This document shows positions 63,240-64,000 of a stretch of 64,000 bases of DNA, piece by piece. The notes under the pieces were generated by a model. That model was not told where the DNA came from, searched no databases, and worked only from the letters and a program-made list of their open reading frames with translations. This DNA is from Oegoconia quadripuncta (lineage: Eukaryota > Arthropoda > Insecta > Lepidoptera > Autostichidae). The DNA is taken from contig OX438748.1 of the NCBI GenBank assembly GCA_949316235.1, positions 11,845,001-11,909,000 of the forward strand. Direction: 5' to 3'. A program made the translations under genes and the position numbers. Numbering within the stretch: position 1 is the stretch's first letter; each line of letters begins with the position of its first letter.

Positions 63240-63560
63240 TCTCTACACATACATGTCACGATCTCTATCCCAAATGGGTGGGTCAGTGATATCCTAAACA
63301 TTAGCGTTTGAGTATTTTAGTTTAGTTTATACTTTAGTTTATACATGAAAAGTTTAATACTTTAAACGACATCCACGGGTCACCTTTTAAAATATAACAG
63401 AAATACATACTTGACACGTGACCCCATCGCATTTAACACGTGTTGTAGGTAGATATTTGTTTAGTGGAAAGGCTCTTAGTCACCTTTTACGTAACCTACG
63501 GGATGAAACGGATTGATTCTATTCATTTCACGTACTGAAACCGCACAGCACACTTTAAAC
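63240..63560 (+). repeat. Dispersed repeat family D
   Basis: ACATACATGTCACGATCTCT, GGGTGGGTCAGTGATATCC, AACGACATCCACGG, AGTCACCTTTTACGTAACCT and CACGTACTGAAACCGCACAG. Several indels compared with the copy at 60335. A small direct duplication (TTTAGTTTATAC) lies near 63320-63345. Confidence 0.7.
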
Positions 63561-63689
63561 AATATAAAAAGAAACTAATTAACTACCGCTCAAATCCTTT
63601 ATTAGCCGAGCTTATCCAAAACGAGTTAAAATGAAATTGCCTATCTACCTACAAAAGTGTTTTTTACTAAATCGAATCACGTACTCTAA

Positions 63690-63870
63690 ATAATAAAATA
63701 GTGTCGCGACGACGAACTTGAGTGGGGCTCTTCGATATTCCGTTTCATTCCTCTCGAGATTAAGGAGGGTCCGACCGGAAGTGTGATCCAAGATCGCACG
63801 GCCTGATAGAGCACGCTATCGGGCCTTCTGCCAACTGAGCAATCGGGGTTGCAGGGGAGGATTAAGGTTA
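63690..63870 (-). repeat. Possible tRNA-like repeat head
   Basis: The minus strand reads GATTGCTCAGTTGGCAGAAG near 63850, which looks like a tRNA D-arm/A box. The expected T-arm is replaced by CTTGGATCACACTTCCGG, so it is not a functional tRNA. Possibly a diverged SINE. GC-richer than its surroundings. Confidence 0.35.
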
Positions 63871-64000
63871 GCATAATGTTATAGAAAATAGGCAGGATAA
63901 AATGATGGAATTTAATAGCTTATTAAACGACGCGTTTCTTAAAATATATTGATAATTTGAAAATAATTTAGAAAACTCCTTAAATAGAGAACTAGATCTG

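Overview
This is AT-rich eukaryotic DNA, almost certainly from a moth or butterfly (Lepidoptera). The support is the repeat content: short tRNA-derived SINEs with RNA polymerase III boxes, the lepidopteran dispersed repeat whose core includes GCCGCCCATGGACACCCGC, Lep1-type Helitron copies ending in CTAG, Jockey/CR1-, RTE- and R1-like non-LTR retrotransposon pieces, and 5S-rRNA-headed SINEs. I find no host protein-coding gene that I can defend, so the window reads as intergenic or long-intron DNA built up by repeated transposon insertion. ORFs longer than about 130 codons lie in retroelements or in a GC-rich insert; a few shorter open stretches have no recognisable product.

Layout. 0-9 kb: a 5'-truncated LINE (1732-2548, minus) abuts a 5S-headed SINE (2549-2848). 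A ~175-bp sequence occurs twice around a tRNA-type SINE (2855-3541). A LINE 3' tail (7205-7495) and a decayed LINE endonuclease domain (7662-8560, minus) follow. 13.9-15.4 kb: a 1.4-kb GC-rich, hairpin-packed, poly(A)-tailed element (14006-15406) sits inside a SINE with a 16-bp target-site duplication. 16.5-17.5 kb: a foldback MITE and a short CpG-rich stretch with two CRE motifs. 18.2-23.2 kb: the centrepiece, an apparently intact two-ORF non-LTR retrotransposon (ORF1 with a PHD-like finger and coiled coil; ORF2 with endonuclease and reverse transcriptase) with an unbroken 23-nt poly(A). A third overlapping frame bridges ORF1 and ORF2. 24-33.6 kb: SINE clusters and a Jockey-like LINE tail. 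34-35.1 kb: two unrelated LINE fragments head to head. 35.5-39.7 kb: a TA-flanked foldback element, nested SINEs, and a cluster of hairpins. 42-52 kb: nested SINE-in-SINE insertions, three Helitron copies and a recent 157-bp tandem duplication. 54.2 kb: a CGAAAGTT/GCGATA minisatellite. 56-64 kb: more SINEs, a MITE with perfect 28-bp inverted repeats, and dispersed-repeat fragments.

How the parts relate. Autonomous LINEs supply the reverse transcriptase, and the SINEs are probably mobilised by them. The large tRNA-headed SINE (family 1) ends in a tail almost the same as the 3' end of one LINE family in this window. Nested insertions give a partial order: family-1 SINEs are older than some family-2 SINEs, a family-2 SINE is older than the GC-rich insert, and a 5S-headed SINE is older than a family-3 SINE. 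The youngest insertions appear to be the GC-rich element and the 18-23 kb LINE. All family names are inferred from sequence recognition; none was checked by database search.
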